Below are positions 54,076 through 62,847 of a stretch of DNA of 64,000 nt, piece after piece. Below the pieces are notes generated by a model. It saw nothing but the letters and a program-made list of their open reading frames with translations, made no database searches and was not told where the DNA came from. Source of the DNA: Allopontixanthobacter sediminis (lineage in GTDB: Bacteria > Pseudomonadota > Alphaproteobacteria > Sphingomonadales > Sphingomonadaceae); contig NZ_WTYL01000005.1 of assembly GCF_009828115.1 (NCBI RefSeq), forward strand, positions 1 through 64,000, written 5' to 3'. The position numbers and the translations under genes were made by a program. How positions within the stretch are numbered: position 1 is the stretch's first letter; every line of letters starts with the position of its first letter.

Positions 54076-54345
54076 CTACTTGGTCTCGTCTCTGTCGCGG
54101 GTCGCGCCGGTCACGTCATCATCGTGACCACTTTTGTCGCTGAAGAAGGCTAAAGCCATAAGTCCGGTACCGAGCAACACCGACACGAACACCCCTATGA
54201 TGGTGGCGATTACCATATGCAGTTTCAGTTCGCCTTGCGTGCTCATCCACCACAAAACTGCAAAAACCATAACTACACTGATAGCGAGAATGACAAGCAA
54301 CATCCTCTTGAAATCGCGGCGGGCCTGTTCACGACGTGATCGCAT
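54076..54345 (-). CDS. Small two-helix membrane protein
   Basis: 89 residues with a basic N-terminus (MRSRREQARRDFKRM), two hydrophobic helices (LLVILAISVVMVFAVLWWM and IGVFVSVLLGTGLMALAFF) and an acidic tail (KSGHDDDVTGATRDRDETK). No family recognised with certainty. Neighbours a channel-like protein, but the 120-base gap gives no evidence of an operon. Confidence 0.65.
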   Translation of the reverse strand: MRSRREQARRDFKRMLLVILAISVVMVFAVLWWMSTQGELKLHMVIATIIGVFVSVLLGTGLMALAFFSDKSGHDDDVTGATRDRDETK

Positions 54346-54466
54346 GAGGATGTCCTTTGTGGTTGAGTTGAGCGAAGCAGGACGATTTTAGTGTCCTTGC
54401 TCGCCAGGCGATCGCAGACCAATTACCAACTTCGCACCAACCAGCCAATCGTACCAAGGCTTATAA

Positions 54467-54901
54467 CTAGTCCCGGAAGCTCTCGCCCCAAATCGTGTAG
54501 ATGAACGTGGCGGACCATGTGATCAGCATGAAACCGCTCAACGATAGCGTCATGACGAGCAGCCGTATCGCTCCGTGTGCCTCCAGTTGCGTGTAGCCCA
54601 AGGTCGCAAAGGAGACCCCGGCAAAATACAGGAAATCTGCAGCAGAACTTCCAAAGCCTTCGGTCAGCGATCCATTCTCGGGGAATGATAGCAGGTACGC
54701 AAGCAAGAGTGCTGCGAGCGCGATCTCGATCAGGTGTAAGATTGCGAGACCCCAGAAAGTGAACAGCAATCCAAGGTGCCGGTGTTTTTTTTGCTTCGGT
54801 TTGGCCCGCCGGATCAGCTCGAGGCCGGCCATGTGAAATGCACCGTAAGCAAACAACAGTCCAATGCCCCACGATAAAACGGTCAATTCATTGTCGGTCA
54901 T
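54467..54901 (-). CDS. Two-transmembrane ion-channel-like protein
   Basis: The 144-residue protein has four hydrophobic stretches; the last two enclose a pore loop YFAGVSFATLGYTQL (about residues 92-106), similar to the potassium-channel pore (TLGYG in many bacterial ion_trans_2 proteins). Here the motif is TLGYT, so selectivity may differ. No cytosolic RCK domain. ATG 54901 is preferred to a TTG at 54910. Confidence 0.72.
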   Translation of the reverse strand: MTDNELTVLSWGIGLLFAYGAFHMAGLELIRRAKPKQKKHRHLGLLFTFWGLAILHLIEIALAALLLAYLLSFPENGSLTEGFGSSAADFLYFAGVSFATLGYTQLEAHGAIRLLVMTLSLSGFMLITWSATFIYTIWGESFRD

Positions 54902-54966
54902 GTGCGGCAAAATCTTCCTGGTCCTTCAACCCGGCTCGATGTGTTCAAGGAATGGATGGTCGGGCA

Positions 54967-55002
54967 CTGCCGCGCCGAAGGGGGGGGGAATCGGCGCGGC
55001 AG
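54967..55002. repeat. Perfect 12-bp hairpin with a G9 run in the loop
   Basis: Arms CTGCCGCGCCGA (54967-54978) and TCGGCGCGGCAG (54991-55002) are exactly complementary; the 12-base loop holds nine consecutive G (54980-54988). It lies between the hemerythrin and channel genes, both on the minus strand. No T-tract follows, so it is not a standard terminator; the homopolymer could slip. Confidence 0.6.
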
Positions 55003-55044
55003 GCCATTCGGGGCCGACGTTGCCGACCCCTAGACGGTCTTTAT

Positions 55045-55587
55045 TCACATTCGCTGAGCGAACGTGGAACCGGGTTCAGCCGTTACCCCGCCGCAATAGC
55101 GGCCGTATTCTTCCGCATAGCGATGATTGAGCAGCGCCTTGTCCTCCGAGGAGGTGTTCTCGACGAGATCCGGTAGCCAGCTATCTTCTTCCTGATAAAC
55201 ATGCTGCGCCACAGCGCCGCGGATATGTTCGAGCTTTTCGTCCCATTCCGGCGTGAGCGGATCCATTTTTTCGAGCTTGGCCAATTGGATCTTGGTCATG
55301 GCGTGTTCTTCATAGGCCATTCCTGCATGGGTCTTTCCGCTGTCTTCCGCCACGATCGGATAAACGACAGTTTCCTCGGCAGAAGCATGACCAGTCAGCT
55401 CGGTAGCCAGCTGTTTGACAATTTGCGCGCGGGTCGAGGCACCATGGGCCTGCTTCGCCTGTTCAAAAAGCGCTTCGATGCGCTTGTGCTGGTCCACGAT
55501 CATCCTTAGCCAGTTTTCGCCAGCGGCAAGTTCTTCGACCTTGCGGCGAGCGTCAGCGCGTTGCTCATCCGACAGCGCGTTGCTCAT
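55045..55587 (-). CDS. Hemerythrin/HHE-domain protein, 5' end disrupted by tandem duplication
   Basis: The frame encodes a hemerythrin-like protein with iron-site features IVDQHKRIEALFEQ, LTGHASAEETVVYP, AYEEHAMTKIQ and AQHVYQEEDSWLP, suggesting an oxygen, nitric-oxide or iron-stress role. The natural start appears to be ATG 55636, which has a good AGGAG seven bases away and reads MSFLDRIAAAVTPAAS, but a 19-base tandem duplication at 55554-55592 shifts that frame into a stop after 23 codons. Removing one copy restores a 190-residue protein. The current readable start is ATG 55587 inside the duplication, with no ribosome site, so expression may be reduced. Confidence 0.7.
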   Translation of the reverse strand: MSNALSDEQRADARRKVEELAAGENWLRMIVDQHKRIEALFEQAKQAHGASTRAQIVKQLATELTGHASAEETVVYPIVAEDSGKTHAGMAYEEHAMTKIQLAKLEKMDPLTPEWDEKLEHIRGAVAQHVYQEEDSWLPDLVENTSSEDKALLNHRYAEEYGRYCGGVTAEPGSTFAQRM

Positions 55588-55592
55588 CCGAC
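55554..55592. repeat. 19-base tandem duplication at the start of the hemerythrin gene
   Basis: CAGCGCGTTGCTCATCCGAC occurs at 55554-55573 and again at 55573-55592, period 19. Being not a multiple of three, it separates a well-placed start (ATG 55636, AGGAG) from the rest of the hemerythrin frame. Either a recent slippage mutation or an assembly error. Confidence 0.8.
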
Positions 55593-55849
55593 GCAGCAGG
55601 GGTGACGGCTGCGGCAATTCTATCCAGAAATGACATCCTTTGCTCCTTTCAACGTTCGATCTCGCGGTGGCCAGTGATCACCGGCCTTCTTGGATTGTCA
55701 TTTGAATTAATGGTTGGTGCTGGCCGCAGTTCCGTTGATATTAGTTAGCTCTTGTGGCCGATCATTTCACTTGGGCCTGCTCGCCCGGACTAACGGATCG
55801 GCAAGCGGATCGGGCAGAGTGAGCGGTCCCACGATCAGCGCCACGAAAC

Positions 55850-57328
55850 CTATATTGTCGCTGGATATCGTCCGCCTTGATTTGCAGGGCCAGCCGGGTT
55901 TTGAAAGCTGGGGCGGCGTGCCGGCAGACCATAGTCCGCGGGATCATAGCGGTGCCGGCGGACCGGACCGTTCGCGCTGGCGCGGAGATATCGCCCCATC
56001 TTTTCCTCGGTTCTATGCGACCGCGGCAACCCTAGCATTGCATAGATCCGAGCGATTTCTTTGCGCCAATCCTGATCGACGTCGTGATAGGCTACCTCGA
56101 TCCGGGGCACATCGGCCGTGGCAAGCGCCCGTTCGGTACGTTCCATGCGAAGGGCGACTTTGCGCGACCACTCCCGTCCAACCCCGCGGGGGTCAACGCG
56201 CTCAGACTGCAGCATCATTTGGCTGCGCACGAGCGAGGATGACGAGGCAACGACCGCATCGCGGTCGCGCGTCGCATGGATAACGCGTGCATCGGGAAAG
56301 ACCCGGAGCAGGCTGCCCAAATCTTCGGCAAACTGGGGAACCTTGAGGATCCACGGGCGGCGGTCGTGGCCGCCACCCCGAAGCCACGCAATGGTCTTGA
56401 GAATGCGTTTGAATTCCAGATAAACCGGCGTGCTGTCCATCGCTTCGCAGTGACGGACGAACTGGGGAAGCCGCCACTGCGCTTCGTAAGCCGCCGGGAC
56501 CATGAGCATATTGAAGAAACCGATCTCTTCATCAGGAGCATTCGCGCTTGTCGGATGCATTACCTGGAATTCCGGATTGAGCAATTTGGCGGCTATCAAT
56601 CCAGCCCGTGCCCGCCATGTGCGATCATCAATAGCGGACGAGGGAGAATACTGGTGCCATCCGGCACGCGGCAGGGGAGCCCAGCTTTCGTGGAATTTGG
56701 TAAAGCGGAACCGGGCATCGCAGGCCAGCATGCGTTGCAATCGCGTCGTTCCGGACCGCATTTGTCCGACAATGATGATCGGGCGCTCCAGCGACTGTTC
56801 CTCTATTTCGCCATGGCGCTCCCACAGGCGGTGCATGCCCAGCATATTGGCCGCGGCGGAAACGAGCTGGCCATGGGCAATCGTTCGCCCGAGCGGTGTC
56901 AGGTCGGCTCGCTGCTGAAGGTCGCCGGTCAGGAGCGAAAGCCTTTCCAGCCAATCGGCCGAAAGCGGGCTCGAACAATCGCCGGGTCCTGCGCGCGATT
57001 TCTGGCGCGCCTTCGCCAGAATATCTTCTGGCCCAAGTTGCGGCACTTGCGCCGCGCCGGACTGCCATGCTTTTGCAAGACAGGTGTTGATGAGTTCAAT
57101 GCGTTTCGAGACGCGCGTTGTTGACACAGCCGGATCGCTGCCGCCGAAGAATGTCGAAGCCATAAGCCACCCAACGCCGCTAGCGCCGAAGGGGTCCGTG
57201 GCAGGTCGGTTTTTGGTTGCGATGCAGTCATCTATGAGCAGGCGTTCCGAATGCATGCACTGACGAACATCCGGGTAGTCGTTCGTCCAAGGCGCTTTCC
57301 GAGACACAAAAGCGGCGGATGCGGTCAC
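55850..57328 (-). CDS. Sulfotransferase-family protein
   Basis: The 492-residue protein has the PAPS-binding loop PIIIVGQMRSGTTRLQ (about residues 184-199) and the later RVIHATRDRDAVVASSSSLV (3'-phosphate region), defining a bacterial sulfotransferase. A preceding helical region includes WLERLSLLTGDLQQRADLTP. The longest frame starts GTG 57328; ATG 57163 would begin MASTFFGGSD and give 437 residues, so the start is uncertain. No signal peptide or operon partner. Substrate unknown. Confidence 0.82.
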   Translation of the reverse strand: MTASAAFVSRKAPWTNDYPDVRQCMHSERLLIDDCIATKNRPATDPFGASGVGWLMASTFFGGSDPAVSTTRVSKRIELINTCLAKAWQSGAAQVPQLGPEDILAKARQKSRAGPGDCSSPLSADWLERLSLLTGDLQQRADLTPLGRTIAHGQLVSAAANMLGMHRLWERHGEIEEQSLERPIIIVGQMRSGTTRLQRMLACDARFRFTKFHESWAPLPRAGWHQYSPSSAIDDRTWRARAGLIAAKLLNPEFQVMHPTSANAPDEEIGFFNMLMVPAAYEAQWRLPQFVRHCEAMDSTPVYLEFKRILKTIAWLRGGGHDRRPWILKVPQFAEDLGSLLRVFPDARVIHATRDRDAVVASSSSLVRSQMMLQSERVDPRGVGREWSRKVALRMERTERALATADVPRIEVAYHDVDQDWRKEIARIYAMLGLPRSHRTEEKMGRYLRASANGPVRRHRYDPADYGLPARRPSFQNPAGPANQGGRYPATI

Positions 57329-57408
57329 ACTACCTTCGGTCGGGCCGGTAGGCTGTTAATCGCCGGATACAAAAAAGATCTGTCGTTCCGGACAGAACCC
57401 AGCGCTCG

Positions 57409-57864
57409 TCAGTAGAACGCGTGCTCCCCGCTAACGGTCAGGTCACGCGCTCTCTCGAGATTGACGTGTGTCTGGAAATAGAACTTATCCGTGCTGCGGC
57501 CGTTTGCGTAAAACCAGATCCTGGTCGTGCGCGCCGTTCCTCGGACGGCGATTGTCTTCGAGGAAACTGCGTCGACCAAGGGACCGCCCAGACGATCCTC
57601 CAACTCGCGTTCGACCTTTGGGCTCACGGCGACCGTCAGGCTGCGAGGATCGCGGTAATCAGGCTGTGAGTTAAGAAACAGCCGTCCGTTTTCGCGCCCG
57701 GTCCCGCGCACGACCATTTCGAACACACCTGTGATGCCATTCTCGGATTGAGCGGCGTTAATCACCGCCTGTTCCGGTGTAATGCGAAGCGGCAATCGCT
57801 CGATGGCCGGTGAAGCGCAGGAAGCGGCAAGAAGCGCTAGGCCAGCAACAAGAGAATTACGCAT
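57409..57864 (-). CDS. Small lipoprotein, unknown function
   Basis: 151 residues with lipoprotein signal LALLAASC and mature domain containing PEQAVINAAQSENGITGVFE and SSKTIAVRGTARTTRIWFYA. No family recognised. Lies 80 bases upstream of the sulfotransferase gene in the same direction. Confidence 0.65.
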   Translation of the reverse strand: MRNSLVAGLALLAASCASPAIERLPLRITPEQAVINAAQSENGITGVFEMVVRGTGRENGRLFLNSQPDYRDPRSLTVAVSPKVERELEDRLGGPLVDAVSSKTIAVRGTARTTRIWFYANGRSTDKFYFQTHVNLERARDLTVSGEHAFY

Positions 57865-58133
57865 CCAATCTCCGAAACATAGGTCTCCCTAGCTTACCGC
57901 GCGATTTATTTCCCTACAATGACGGCTTGCGACAACATTTCTGACACAAGCAGTTGGCCTGGCCAATCCCAAAACCAAAATGTCCGGTCTATGGCATTTG
58001 GACAAAAAAGCGGACCTACCGGACACGGCGACGATGCGGACCTTCGTGACGCAACGCTTCTTACGTCGGCTTTCATCATAACAGCGATATCGCTCGCACA
58101 AGAACCGTCCCTAAGCGAGGTGCCTCACCCACC

Positions 58134-58268
58134 TCACTTTTGGCCGACCTCGCCTGCCGTCCTGCGGGCTTCGCTCGGTGACATCCCGGTCCAACGGCGA
58201 TAACTCCCGAAGAAACTTTTGCGATCACTATAGCCCAGCAAGTGAGCAATTTCCTCGTTCGCCAGCGA
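58134..58268 (-). pseudogene. C-terminal remnant of an AraC-family regulator
   Basis: The frame ending at 58134 reads LANEEIAHLLGYSDRKSFFG followed by SYRRWTGMSPSEARR, the second half of an AraC DNA-binding domain. The expected first helix-turn-helix and the effector domain upstream are not found in this frame, and the preceding residues do not resemble AraC proteins. Probably a truncated relic; no functional start can be assigned. Confidence 0.6.
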
Positions 58269-58481
58269 GCGGACCACGCGAAATGGCGATGCCCGGTCGG
58301 GTCGGCAAGTCAGCGCGAGCTCCGTCAAACGGACCATCGCTTCCCACGCTGCCACGTATTGCGCTTGTATCTCGGGCAATGGCGACTGTTATTCGGGCGG
58401 CTCTAGCCGTAGGGTGAACTCTCCCTGGTGCCGGTATCGTGGCTTCTGGGGGCATCATTTAGAACTGTCAGTGAGAGCAAA

Positions 58482-59402
58482 ATGACGAACACACTATCCT
58501 ACCCGATCGGCACGCCAGGCAAGCCTTGGAGAGAGGATGAGCGTAACCAATGGCGAGTATCTCAGCCTCAACAGCGCCGCTATCAGGATGATGTGGTTCC
58601 CCGCATCATGGCTCTGGCTGACCGTTTTGAAATTCTCACCTATGGCCAGCTTAGCTACGCTGGCGAGGCTTACACCCTCTTTGCCCTGCGCAACGGCAAC
58701 CCCGAACCCAGCCTGCCGACGGCCCTCGTGACGGGCGGTGTCCATGGATATGAGACCAGCGGAGTGCTGGGAGCGCTGCAATTTCTTGAAACACGGGCAA
58801 ACGAATATGCTGGAAAGATCAATCTTCTCGTAGCCCCGTGCGTCAGCCCGTGGGCATATGAGCGGGTCAACCGCTGGAACTACGACGCCTTCGATCCCAA
58901 CCGCAGCTTTGCCGCAGATAGCGATGTACGCGAGTGCGCCGCATTGATTAAGCTGGTGGCCGAGCACGCCGGACCCTATTTGCTGCATATTGACCTGCAT
59001 GAAACAACCGACAGCGATGAGAGCGAGTTTCGTCCGGCCCTTGCCGCGCGAGACGGCGAAGAATTCGAACCGGGCATTATCCCCGATGGCTTCTATCTGG
59101 TTGACGACAGCGAGAACCCGCAACCCGCCTTCCAAGCGGCGATCATATCAGCGGTGGAACAGGTCACGCACATCGCGCCGCCGGACGATGATGGAAAGAT
59201 CATCGGCTCGCCCATGGTTGCACGCGGAGTGATCAACTACCCTCAGGCCAAATACGCAATGTGCAGTTCCCTAACCGGCGCACGGTTTACGACAACCACC
59301 GAAGTCTATCCCGATAGCCCACGCGCCACGCCTCGGATCTGCAACGACGCCCAGGTCGCTGCGGTGTGCGCCGCTCTGGACTTCGCGCTGGCGCATGCAT
59401 GA
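58482..59402 (+). CDS. M14-family zinc carboxypeptidase
   Basis: The 306-residue enzyme shows M14 zinc ligands in TGGVHGYETSG (HxxE, about residues 82-85) and LLHIDLHETTDS (His), substrate-binding RWNYDAFDPNRSF, and the catalytic glutamate in TTTTEVYPDS near the C-terminus. Length fits the short succinylglutamate-desuccinylase/peptidase branch of M14. Start ATG 58482 has GAGAG five bases upstream; a more upstream frame is open from 58428 but adds non-homologous sequence. No signal peptide. Confidence 0.85.
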   Translation: MTNTLSYPIGTPGKPWREDERNQWRVSQPQQRRYQDDVVPRIMALADRFEILTYGQLSYAGEAYTLFALRNGNPEPSLPTALVTGGVHGYETSGVLGALQFLETRANEYAGKINLLVAPCVSPWAYERVNRWNYDAFDPNRSFAADSDVRECAALIKLVAEHAGPYLLHIDLHETTDSDESEFRPALAARDGEEFEPGIIPDGFYLVDDSENPQPAFQAAIISAVEQVTHIAPPDDDGKIIGSPMVARGVINYPQAKYAMCSSLTGARFTTTTEVYPDSPRATPRICNDAQVAAVCAALDFALAHA

Positions 59403-59550
59403 GCCAAGGGTCGCTGCATACGGCCGCAAGCCCTCGGTTTATCGTAACTTCTCGTGTTTGTGAACGACAGACTTCGAAAGGCGGTATCGAACGATCGAAC
59501 ATTTCCTATGTCGTCGGGACGCCCCACCGGGGGAGGATTTTAGGACTGTC

Positions 59551-59637
59551 TGGTGCGGTCGAGAAGACTCGAACTTCCACGGCCTTTCGGCCACAACGAC
59601 CTCAACGTTGCGCGTCTACCAGTTCCGCCACGACCGC
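59551..59637 (-). tRNA. tRNA-Leu (anticodon GAG)
   Basis: Read on the minus strand the gene starts GCGGTCG and ends CGACCGC-A-CCA, a perfect seven-pair acceptor stem with encoded CCA. Anticodon loop TTGAGGT carries GAG (codons CUC/CUU). A long variable arm (GTTGTGGCCGAAAGGCCGTG) is present, as expected for leucine, and the T loop TTCGAGTC is canonical. Confidence 0.93.
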
Positions 59638-59836
59638 ACTAAAGTCAGGATGCGCCTAGGCGATCCTGCGGGGTAGGAGGGGGCCACTAGCAAAGGGCCG
59701 ATCACTCCGCAAGCAGTGCTTTTGTCTCGCGAAGAATAGTACGGAGTGCCCGGTTGGGCAGGCTGCCTGTCCCGTTGCGGGACCGGGTTAACACTTCGCT
59801 TGTGAAGATGGTGAATAATGTGGAAACATTTGCGGC

Positions 59837-60094
59837 ATGGGTATCGCCGCATCCTTGCTGTACCTCGCCGCCGCGACCGCGCAGGCCGGAACGACCGGCA
59901 CCCTGCCTTCGTCCGCTCCCGCTTCAACCAATGCAGGCAAAGGGGCGGCAGTGCAGGTCCACGCGTCGGCGCGGATCCTGGCCGGAGCGGAAGTCAGGCA
60001 TCGGCGGGGGGAGCAGGGGCCGGAAATAACCAGCCGGACGCCGCCGCAGATACGGCGGGACAGCGCGGACAGGATGTGGATCGAGTTTAGCTAG
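59837..60094 (+). CDS. Small exported protein
   Basis: 85 residues with a signal peptide (IAASLLYLAAATAQAG) and a short mature part with VQVHASARILAGAEVRHR. Related short exported proteins appear in sphingomonads, but no function is known to me. It overlaps the 3' end of the convergent zinc-ribbon gene by eight bases. Confidence 0.55.
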   Translation: MGIAASLLYLAAATAQAGTTGTLPSSAPASTNAGKGAAVQVHASARILAGAEVRHRRGEQGPEITSRTPPQIRRDSADRMWIEFS

Positions 60095-60914
60095 GCTTCC
60101 ATCCGATTTCGACGAATTTCGCGGATTTGGGAACGTCCTTCATCGCTTCGACCACGGTCATCTTTTCGCCCGGGGCCAAGGTCGGTCTGGGCGGTGCCAG
60201 CACCCAGCTGTAGACAATTTTCTCCCGTTCATCGCGCATGACGATCAGGATGGAGGGCACCCGGCGGCTTTCGCGGCCGATATTCGTGATCGTCCCGACC
60301 GCACCGAAAAACTCGCTACCGTTGGGCAGCGTCCGGCGGTCCTGCTGCGCAGGCGGGAAATCAAGTTGCAGGTCCGGCTGGCTCGCGGCAAATGTTGGCC
60401 GGTTCAAGGGAACCCAGTCCGGCGCGCCCCAGTAACTGACCGCCGCGATGGTCGCGAGCGCGATAATAGCGAATACCGCAGCCGCGGCAGTCCAGATGCG
60501 CAGCGGGTTCCGGCGGGAACTGAACGGCGGTTGGTATTCGAACTGGGAATATTCCGGTTCGGGTTCGTCCTGCGAACCCGGCGCGAAATCGGCTTCACGC
60601 GGATCGTCGGCAAACGGTTCAGGATCCGGGTCTGGGGCGGGCTCTTCCGAGGCGACCGGTGGAGCAGGAGTAGGACCGCCAGCCGTCTCGGCGGCGAATT
60701 CGTTCGGGGGAGGGGCGGGTGCGGGGGCCGATGTGGCTGGTGCTTCCGCCGGTGCTACCTCGGTTTCGGCGGCTGCCTCGGGCCGGTCCGGCAATTGCCC
60801 TTCCTGGAACCAGCTATGACGGCATTTGGCGCATCGTACTGTCCGCCCTTCGATACCGACGGCGCTGTCGGGAACGACGTAACGCGTGGCGCATGCGGGG
60901 CAGGCAATAATCAT
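60087..60914 (-). CDS. MJ0042 zinc-ribbon domain membrane protein
   Basis: Starts with a zinc ribbon CPACATRYVVPDSAVGIEGR then VRCAKCRHSWF (CxxC...CxxC), a proline/acidic linker of about 80 residues, a membrane helix (LRIWTAAAAVFAIIALATIA) and a C-terminal domain with GAVGTITNIGRESRRVPSIL and TLAPGEKMTVVEAMKDVPKS. ATG 60914 begins directly with the ribbon. In alphaproteobacteria this gene is often adjacent to ftsEX, as here, divergent with a 227-base gap. Confidence 0.85.
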   Translation of the reverse strand: MIIACPACATRYVVPDSAVGIEGRTVRCAKCRHSWFQEGQLPDRPEAAAETEVAPAEAPATSAPAPAPPPNEFAAETAGGPTPAPPVASEEPAPDPDPEPFADDPREADFAPGSQDEPEPEYSQFEYQPPFSSRRNPLRIWTAAAAVFAIIALATIAAVSYWGAPDWVPLNRPTFAASQPDLQLDFPPAQQDRRTLPNGSEFFGAVGTITNIGRESRRVPSILIVMRDEREKIVYSWVLAPPRPTLAPGEKMTVVEAMKDVPKSAKFVEIGWKPS

Positions 60915-61141
60915 GGTTGCCTGACTCTTTAGTCCTGCAAGGGGTATGCAACAAGGCTTCAACGGCTATCGGGGGGAATACGGTGGCTTTTTTCCACATC
61001 GAAGCATAGCTATAGGCCAATCATCATGGCAGTATCTTCCGTTCCCGGCACAATTAATCGATGGGGCTGCCCATCCTGCTGCGGAATTCGCAGCGATCGC
61101 ACCTGTGAACTATGCCGCCGTGATGCGCGCGGATACTGCCG

Positions 61142-61906
61142 ATGAGCCCCCGAACCGGTGAAACCATTGCCTTCGACAATGTCGGGCTGCGTTACGGCAC
61201 CGACCGCGAAGTGTTGAGCGACGTGTCTTTCACGCTGTATCCGGGCAGCTTCTATTTCCTGACCGGGGCGAGCGGCGCGGGCAAGACTTCGCTGCTCCGG
61301 CTGCTGTACCTTGCGCAGCGTCCGTCGCGCGGCGGCATCTCGATGTTCGGCACCGACGTGATCACTTTGCCGCGCTCGCGGTTGCCGGCATTTCGCCGCC
61401 GTCTCGGCGTCGTGTTCCAGGATTTCCGGCTGGTTCCCCATCTCTCCGCCTTCGACAACATCGCCCTGCCGCTGCGGGTTGCCGGAATGCGCGAAGCCGA
61501 CCTCGCCGGGCCGGTTTCCGATATGCTCGAATGGGTCGGCCTGACCAGCCGCGCGCATGCCCGGCCCGCCACCCTGTCGGGCGGAGAGCAACAGCGCGTG
61601 GCGATTGCACGGGCGGTGATCGGCCGTCCCGACCTGTTGGTCGCCGATGAGCCGACCGGTAACGTCGATCCGGAAATGGCGCTCAAGCTGCTCCGCCTGT
61701 TCGAGGCGCTCAACCGGCTCGGCACCACCGTGGTGGTTGCGACCCATGATGTGCACCTGCTGCGCAAGGTGCCCGATTCCCTGATCATGCGGCTGGACAA
61801 GGGGCGACTGTCGGACCCGACCGGTGCGCTGCGGTATCCGCCGCGCCGGCAGATGTCCGATATCGATGCCGATGCGCCGCTGCCGCGCGATGGGGGCGAG
61901 TTTTGA
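61142..61906 (+). CDS. ftsE: Cell-division ABC transporter ATPase FtsE
   Basis: ATPase of the FtsEX complex that controls peptidoglycan hydrolysis at the division site. The 254-residue protein has Walker A GASGAGKTS, a Q-loop in VFQDFRLVPHLS, the signature LSGGEQQRVAIARA, Walker B LLVADEPTGN and the H-loop VVATHD. The sequence GLRYGTDREVLSDVSF at the start is FtsE-like. Overlaps ftsX by four bases (TTGA). Confidence 0.94.
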   Translation: MSPRTGETIAFDNVGLRYGTDREVLSDVSFTLYPGSFYFLTGASGAGKTSLLRLLYLAQRPSRGGISMFGTDVITLPRSRLPAFRRRLGVVFQDFRLVPHLSAFDNIALPLRVAGMREADLAGPVSDMLEWVGLTSRAHARPATLSGGEQQRVAIARAVIGRPDLLVADEPTGNVDPEMALKLLRLFEALNRLGTTVVVATHDVHLLRKVPDSLIMRLDKGRLSDPTGALRYPPRRQMSDIDADAPLPRDGGEF

Positions 61907-62847
61907 AGCGTCCGCGCCGCAGCAGGAAAAACGTCGATGGTCGCCTTTCCGGCCGCTTTTCTGCCATGCGCGGTGACCGCGCTTCCCAACTGGTTCCGCA
62001 GGCCCGGCTAGCCGGTCCGATACCATGGGTGATCGCGATAATGGTCGCGCTGACGGTGATCGCCGCTGCCGGGGGCCTGGCGCTCAACAATCTCGCCCAG
62101 ACCGCGCAAAGCGAATTGTCGGGCGGCGCGACGGTGCAGATTGTCGAGGCCCTGCCGCTGGAGCGGAGCCGCCAGGCGCAGGCATCGCTCGCGCTGCTAC
62201 TGCAGCATCCCGCCGTGGTATCCGCCGCGCGGGTACCCGATGAGGAACTGGAACAGCTCTTGGAACCGTGGTTGGGCGTGGGGGCGGACCGTGAAGCGGT
62301 GCCGATCCCGGCCCTGATCGACGTGCGTTTGCGTAGCGATGCGACCGAGACACAATTGGATTCGCTGCGCACCCTGCTCGCCGAACAGGCCCCGGCGGCA
62401 CGAATCGACGCGCAGTCGGCGTGGCTTAGGCCCGTTTTCTCGGCGATATCTTCGCTTCAGTGGCTCGCGCTGGCGTTGGTCGTGCTGCTGGGCCTCACCA
62501 GCGCCGCCGCCGTCTGGCTCGCGGCCCGCAGCGCGCTTGGCACCAATCGCAACACAATCGAGGTCGTTCACCTGCTGGGCGGTACCGACAGCCAGATCGC
62601 ACGGATATTCCAGCGGTCGGTCGGGTTCGACGCTGCGCTCGGCGGCGCCGCCGGGCTGGCGTTGGGGCTGATCGCCGTGTTCGTGATCGGCCGCCAGTTT
62701 GCCGGGCTCGGTTCGGGAATGGTGGCCGGAGGGGGGCTTTCCTGGATCGACTGGGTGCTGCTGGCGCTCGTTCCGGCCTTCGGCGTGATCATCGCCGTGC
62801 TCACCGCCCGCGTGACGGTCATGGGCGCGTTAAGGCGGATGCTGTGA
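61903..62847 (+). CDS. ftsX: Cell-division protein FtsX
   Basis: Integral membrane partner of FtsE, 314 residues. One N-terminal helix (IPWVIAIMVALTVIAAAGGL), a periplasmic domain of about 130 residues and three C-terminal helices (LQWLALALVVLLGLTSAAAV; GAAGLALGLIAVFVIGRQFA; WVLLALVPAFGVIIAVL) match FtsX. Start codon is TTG at 61903, inside the ftsE stop (TTGA), an unusual start supported by the coupling. Confidence 0.92.
   Translation: MKRPRRSRKNVDGRLSGRFSAMRGDRASQLVPQARLAGPIPWVIAIMVALTVIAAAGGLALNNLAQTAQSELSGGATVQIVEALPLERSRQAQASLALLLQHPAVVSAARVPDEELEQLLEPWLGVGADREAVPIPALIDVRLRSDATETQLDSLRTLLAEQAPAARIDAQSAWLRPVFSAISSLQWLALALVVLLGLTSAAAVWLAARSALGTNRNTIEVVHLLGGTDSQIARIFQRSVGFDAALGGAAGLALGLIAVFVIGRQFAGLGSGMVAGGGLSWIDWVLLALVPAFGVIIAVLTARVTVMGALRRML

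Noticed and set aside
55714-56283. Plus-strand frame opposite the sulfotransferase 3' end
   Set aside because: Mostly antisense to the sulfotransferase, with no recognisable motif.
59366-59659. Plus-strand frame covering the tRNA-Leu gene
   Set aside because: It reads through the antisense of a clear tRNA; coding is not credible.
59769-59783. Hairpin GTCCCG-TTG-CGGGAC downstream of the tRNA region
   Set aside because: No T-run on either strand and only six pairs; insufficient for a terminator call.
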